64,000 nt of DNA, taken from contig CBDBEN010000005.1 in assembly GCA_965204405.1 (NCBI GenBank), positions 372,001 to 436,000 on the forward strand. Direction: 5' to 3'. The notes under the pieces were generated by a model. That model searched no databases. It saw only the letters and a program-made list of their open reading frames with translations, and was not told the origin of the DNA. The position numbers and the translations under genes were made by a program. This DNA comes from JANQPX01 sp965204405. GTDB lineage: Bacteria > Pseudomonadota > Alphaproteobacteria > Geminicoccales > Geminicoccaceae. Below are positions 61,414-64,000 of this stretch, one piece after another. Position 1 is the stretch's first letter. Each line of letters begins with the position of its first letter.

Positions 61414-62154
61414 CTACCCGGCACCGACGATGTGGCTCACCACGGTGTTCATACTGGTAGAGCCGGTCACCTCATCGGCGATGACCTGCCCTTGACGCAG
61501 GACGATAATGCGGTCGGAGACGGCGAAAACGTCGGTCAGCCGATGACTGATGAGAATGACGGCAATGCCCTGACGCTTGAGTTCGCGTATTAGGTCGAGG
61601 ACATGATCGACCTCGCGCACCGCAAGGGCTGCGGTTGGCTCGTCCATGATCACCAGCTTCGGCTCGAAGGTCAGCGCCCTTGCGATCGCGACCGATTGCT
61701 GCTGCCCGCCTGAGAGCTGCCCCACCTGATAACGGACGGAGGGGATGAGGGCGCCCAGGCGCTTGATCATCTCTTCGGCTTCCGCCTCGATCCGGTCCCG
61801 ATCGATCCGGGCGATCGGCAGGCCGAGAACCCGCCTGGTCGGCTCCCGCCCGAGAAAAATATTCGCCGCCACGTCCTGCTGCGGGGCGAGCGCCAGATCC
61901 TGATAGATCATCTCGATGCCGCGCTTCCGGATCTCACCTGGATCGGCGCGGTCTATCGCATGGTCGGCAAAGTGGATGCTGCCCCCGTCAGCGCGGTAGA
62001 TGCCCGTGATGCATTTCATCAGGGTCGACTTGCCGGCGCCATTGTCGCCCACCAGCCCGACGGCGGAGCCTGCTTCAATAGCAAATGAGATGCCGCGGAG
62101 CGCTTCGACCGTGCCGAAGTTTTTCCGGACATTGTCGAGTTCGAGCAGGCTCAT
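61414..62154 (-). CDS. Sugar ABC transporter ATP-binding protein (single domain)
   Basis: The product has 246 residues from ATG 62154, which overlaps the permease stop (ATGA). It has Walker A GDNGAGKST, signature LSGGQQQSV, Walker B KLVIMDEPTA and the switch His in ISHRLTD. It belongs to the ribose-type group but has one ATPase domain rather than the two of RbsA. Single-domain versions occur in fructose-type systems such as FrcA. It works with the adjacent permease and binding protein. The sugar is not known. Confidence 0.92.
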   Translation of the reverse strand: MSLLELDNVRKNFGTVEALRGISFAIEAGSAVGLVGDNGAGKSTLMKCITGIYRADGGSIHFADHAIDRADPGEIRKRGIEMIYQDLALAPQQDVAANIFLGREPTRRVLGLPIARIDRDRIEAEAEEMIKRLGALIPSVRYQVGQLSGGQQQSVAIARALTFEPKLVIMDEPTAALAVREVDHVLDLIRELKRQGIAVILISHRLTDVFAVSDRIIVLRQGQVIADEVTGSTSMNTVVSHIVGAG

Positions 62155-63125
62155 CGCGTCAGCCTCTCGGCATTGATCCGGTCCAGCCACACCGCCAGGA
62201 TCAGGACCGCGCCGATGGCCATCTGCTGGTAATAGGATTGCACCGCCAGGAGGTTCAACCCGTTTTGCAGAACCCCCATGATCAGCGCGCCGACGAAGGT
62301 GCCGAGCACGCTGCCCCGCCCGCCGAAGAGGTTGGTGCCGCCGATGATCGCAGCCGTGATGGCGGTGAGTTCGTAGTTGAGCCCGGCGGTCGGGTCGCCG
62401 GCATTCACCCTTGCCATGAAGATGAGGCCGGCGATACCGGCAAGCCCGCCTGAGAGCATGTAGAGCTTCAGGCGATGCCTCTCGACATTTATGCCCGTTG
62501 CCCGTGCCGCCGTTTCGTTGTCGCCGATAACCAGGGTGTAGCGGCCGAACGGGGTCGAGGCGAGGATGTAGTGGGCCACCAGCGCCACACCGACGAAGAT
62601 GAAGACCGGCATCGGTATGCCGAAGGGGCGGCCCTGGCCGAGAAACAGGAGGCCTTCGGGCAGGCCGTAGACCGGCTTGCCGTTGGTCAGCACCAGGGCA
62701 GCACCTCGGGCAAGGCCTAGCATGCCGAGGGTGACGATGAAGGCCGGGATTTTCGCCCGCGTAACCAGAAGCCCGTTAATGAAGCCGCAGAACATGCCTG
62801 CCAGAACGCAAGCCGGCACGGCGACCGGCCAGGGCAGGCCGATCTGATCCACCGAAAGCGCGCCGACCACGCCGGAAAAGCCGACCACCGAGCCGAGGGA
62901 GAGATCAAGCCCGGCGGAGCAGATGACGAAGGTAGCGCCTATGGCAAGGACACCGATAACGGCGGTTGCGAGGAGGATATTCAGGATATTGGAGAGGGAA
63001 AGAAAGAACGGCGAAAGGATCGCCATGGCCGCGATCAATAGGGCCAGGACGGCAAGGGATTCCAGCCGAACCGGCGATTGCCGCGCGAGGCTCTGCCAAA
63101 GGGTCGAACGTTCATCGATGGCCAT
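62151..63125 (-). CDS. Sugar ABC transporter permease (RbsC/FrcC-like)
   Basis: The product has about 324 residues with eight to ten membrane helices, and the segment AGLDLSLGSVVGFSGV that marks the branched-chain/ribose permease family. The EAA-like loop ITAAIIGGTNLFGGRGS is present. The start is uncertain: ATG at 63125 is plausible, but a GTG at 63200 extends the frame by 25 residues, and neither has a strong ribosome site. The 3' end overlaps the ATPase gene by four bases. Confidence 0.9.
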   Translation of the reverse strand: MAIDERSTLWQSLARQSPVRLESLAVLALLIAAMAILSPFFLSLSNILNILLATAVIGVLAIGATFVICSAGLDLSLGSVVGFSGVVGALSVDQIGLPWPVAVPACVLAGMFCGFINGLLVTRAKIPAFIVTLGMLGLARGAALVLTNGKPVYGLPEGLLFLGQGRPFGIPMPVFIFVGVALVAHYILASTPFGRYTLVIGDNETAARATGINVERHRLKLYMLSGGLAGIAGLIFMARVNAGDPTAGLNYELTAITAAIIGGTNLFGGRGSVLGTFVGALIMGVLQNGLNLLAVQSYYQQMAIGAVLILAVWLDRINAERLTR

Positions 63126-63226
63126 CAAGGAAAAGCGCCCGTCATCCCTGTCTTGTCTCACGACCGCGGCCGAAGGACCAGGCGATGAACGAAATGCCAC
63201 CGCCTGGCCGTCGGTTCAGCAAAAGG

Positions 63227-64000
63227 CTATTTCACGAATTCGAGAAGAGGCTCCGTACCGCCTTCCAGGACGTCCTTGGTGAGAACCAGCGTATCGACAT
63301 ATTGAAAGACCTCGACGCTCTCGCCTTCCAGCACCTTTGTCACCCGCTCGACCGCCTGCTTGCCGACGAGATAGGGAAGCTGCGCCACGGAGGCATTCAG
63401 CCGGCCTGATTTGATGGATTCGACCGCATCGACATTGCCGTCGACGCCCACCATGATCACATCGTCGCCCTTGCCGGCGGCATATACCGTTTCGACAGCA
63501 CCAAGCGCCATCGTATCATTGGCGGCGAAGATCGCGACCAGGTCGGGATTGCGGGTCAGGATATCGTTGGTGATATTGGCGGCTTTCGCCCGATCCCAGT
63601 CACCGGGAAGCGAGGCGACGATCTCGAGGCCGGGGGCGATTTCCGCCAGGCGTTCGGCAAAGCCGCGAGCCCTCTTCTGTCCGGTGATGTTGCCCGAAAG
63701 CCCTTCGATCACCAGCACCGGACCGCTGGCATTGGCGCCAAGCTGCTCCGCCACGTAATCGGCGCCCTGGGCACCCGCCGCTTCATTGTCGGAGCCGATG
63801 GTGAAAGAAATATCGACACCGCCCTCCTTGGCGATCTCATGATCGAGATTTGCATCCAGATCGACCACGGGAATGCCCATCTCGGTCGCCTGTTTCAGGC
63901 AGGGCAGAAGGTTGGTGGAGTTGATCGCCGCCGTGATCATCACGGTGGGCTTCCGCTCCAGCATGGTGGTGCAGACATTGAGCTGTGGCTCTGCCGCCTG
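63227..64000 (-). CDS. Sugar ABC transporter binding protein (RbsB-like), 5' end off the window
   Basis: The gene reads leftwards from the right edge, and the frame remains open to the last base, so its N-terminus and signal peptide are outside. The visible part has the periplasmic-binding-protein-1 fold with VVDLDANLDHEIAKEGGVD and VEQLGANASGPVLVIEG-like strands. The C-terminal half has DVIMVGVDGNVDAVESIKSG, typical of ribose/fructose binders. It heads the operon with the permease (27 to 102 bp away) and the ATPase. Confidence 0.9.
   Translation of the reverse strand, partial: QAAEPQLNVCTTMLERKPTVMITAAINSTNLLPCLKQATEMGIPVVDLDANLDHEIAKEGGVDISFTIGSDNEAAGAQGADYVAEQLGANASGPVLVIEGLSGNITGQKRARGFAERLAEIAPGLEIVASLPGDWDRAKAANITNDILTRNPDLVAIFAANDTMALGAVETVYAAGKGDDVIMVGVDGNVDAVESIKSGRLNASVAQLPYLVGKQAVERVTKVLEGESVEVFQYVDTLVLTKDVLEGGTEPLLEFVK

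Noticed and set aside
1..64000. CRISPR array, prophage or plasmid origin
   Set aside because: No regularly spaced repeats, cas genes, phage structural genes, rep genes or iterons were seen in the window.

Overview
The window is about 60% GC, densely coded, and looks like a chromosomal segment of an alphaproteobacterium (Rhodospirillales or Hyphomicrobiales-like). I infer this from the gene complement: polyhydroxyalkanoate (PHA) genes, a lipoyl-E3/AceE-type pyruvate dehydrogenase, FnrN/FixK-type boxes, and GcvA-like and SSS-plus-small-subunit cassettes. I see no phage, plasmid or CRISPR signature. Mobile DNA is limited to a decayed IS66-type transposase beside a tRNA-Leu gene and two copies of a 130-bp hairpin repeat.

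Region 1 (1-4.0 kb, + strand) holds the end of a decaheme cytochrome c, an SPFH (band 7) protein with its NfeD partner, and tRNA-Leu(CAA). Region 2 (4.0-5.75 kb) is decayed DNA with an IS66 relic, a small phasin and a broken gene. Region 3 (5.75-22 kb, mostly - strand) is a low-oxygen carbon-storage and energy block. A tight run of genes encodes PHA synthase, enoyl-ACP reductase, MaoC-phosphotransacetylase, acetate kinase, an HlyD/RbbA/ABC-2 exporter and a cation P-type ATPase, followed upstream by aceK and a DUF533 gene. Sequences matching FNR/FixK boxes lie before the phasin, before PHA synthase and before the acyl-CoA synthetase, so the block probably forms one oxygen-responsive regulon. 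Region 4 (22-30 kb, + strand) is propionyl-CoA synthetase followed by pyruvate dehydrogenase E1, E2 and E3, which feed acyl-CoA pools.

Region 5 (30-36 kb, - strand) has a fatty acid desaturase, repeat copy 1, a fused remnant of a polyamine ABC transporter, a CelD-like acetyltransferase and three small envelope proteins, two of them OmpA-like. Region 6 (36-42 kb, + strand) is a type II secretion cluster (G, H, I, J, L, M, N/C-like, K) without the secretin, ATPase or GspF genes; it ends at a strong hairpin facing a periplasmic HbpS/GlcG-like protein.

Region 7 (43-50 kb) is a small-molecule catabolic neighbourhood: an amidinotransferase-fold hydrolase, a sodium:solute symporter with a 39-residue accessory protein, a LysR regulator, a class III aminotransferase-fold enzyme and a SelA-like PLP enzyme. 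Region 8 (50-55.6 kb) has two lipoproteins, a nucleoside hydrolase, an orphan family 5 solute-binding protein and a DUF427-adenylate cyclase fusion.

Region 9 (55.6-59.7 kb, - strand) is the most novel-looking unit: a compact operon of a sterol desaturase/fatty acid hydroxylase, a bacterial GH3-type acyl-amino acid synthetase and an enolase-superfamily enzyme, which could make or modify an acyl-amino acid lipid. Repeat copy 2 follows, then an orphan 428-residue protein and a ribose/fructose-type ABC importer whose binding-protein gene runs off the right edge.
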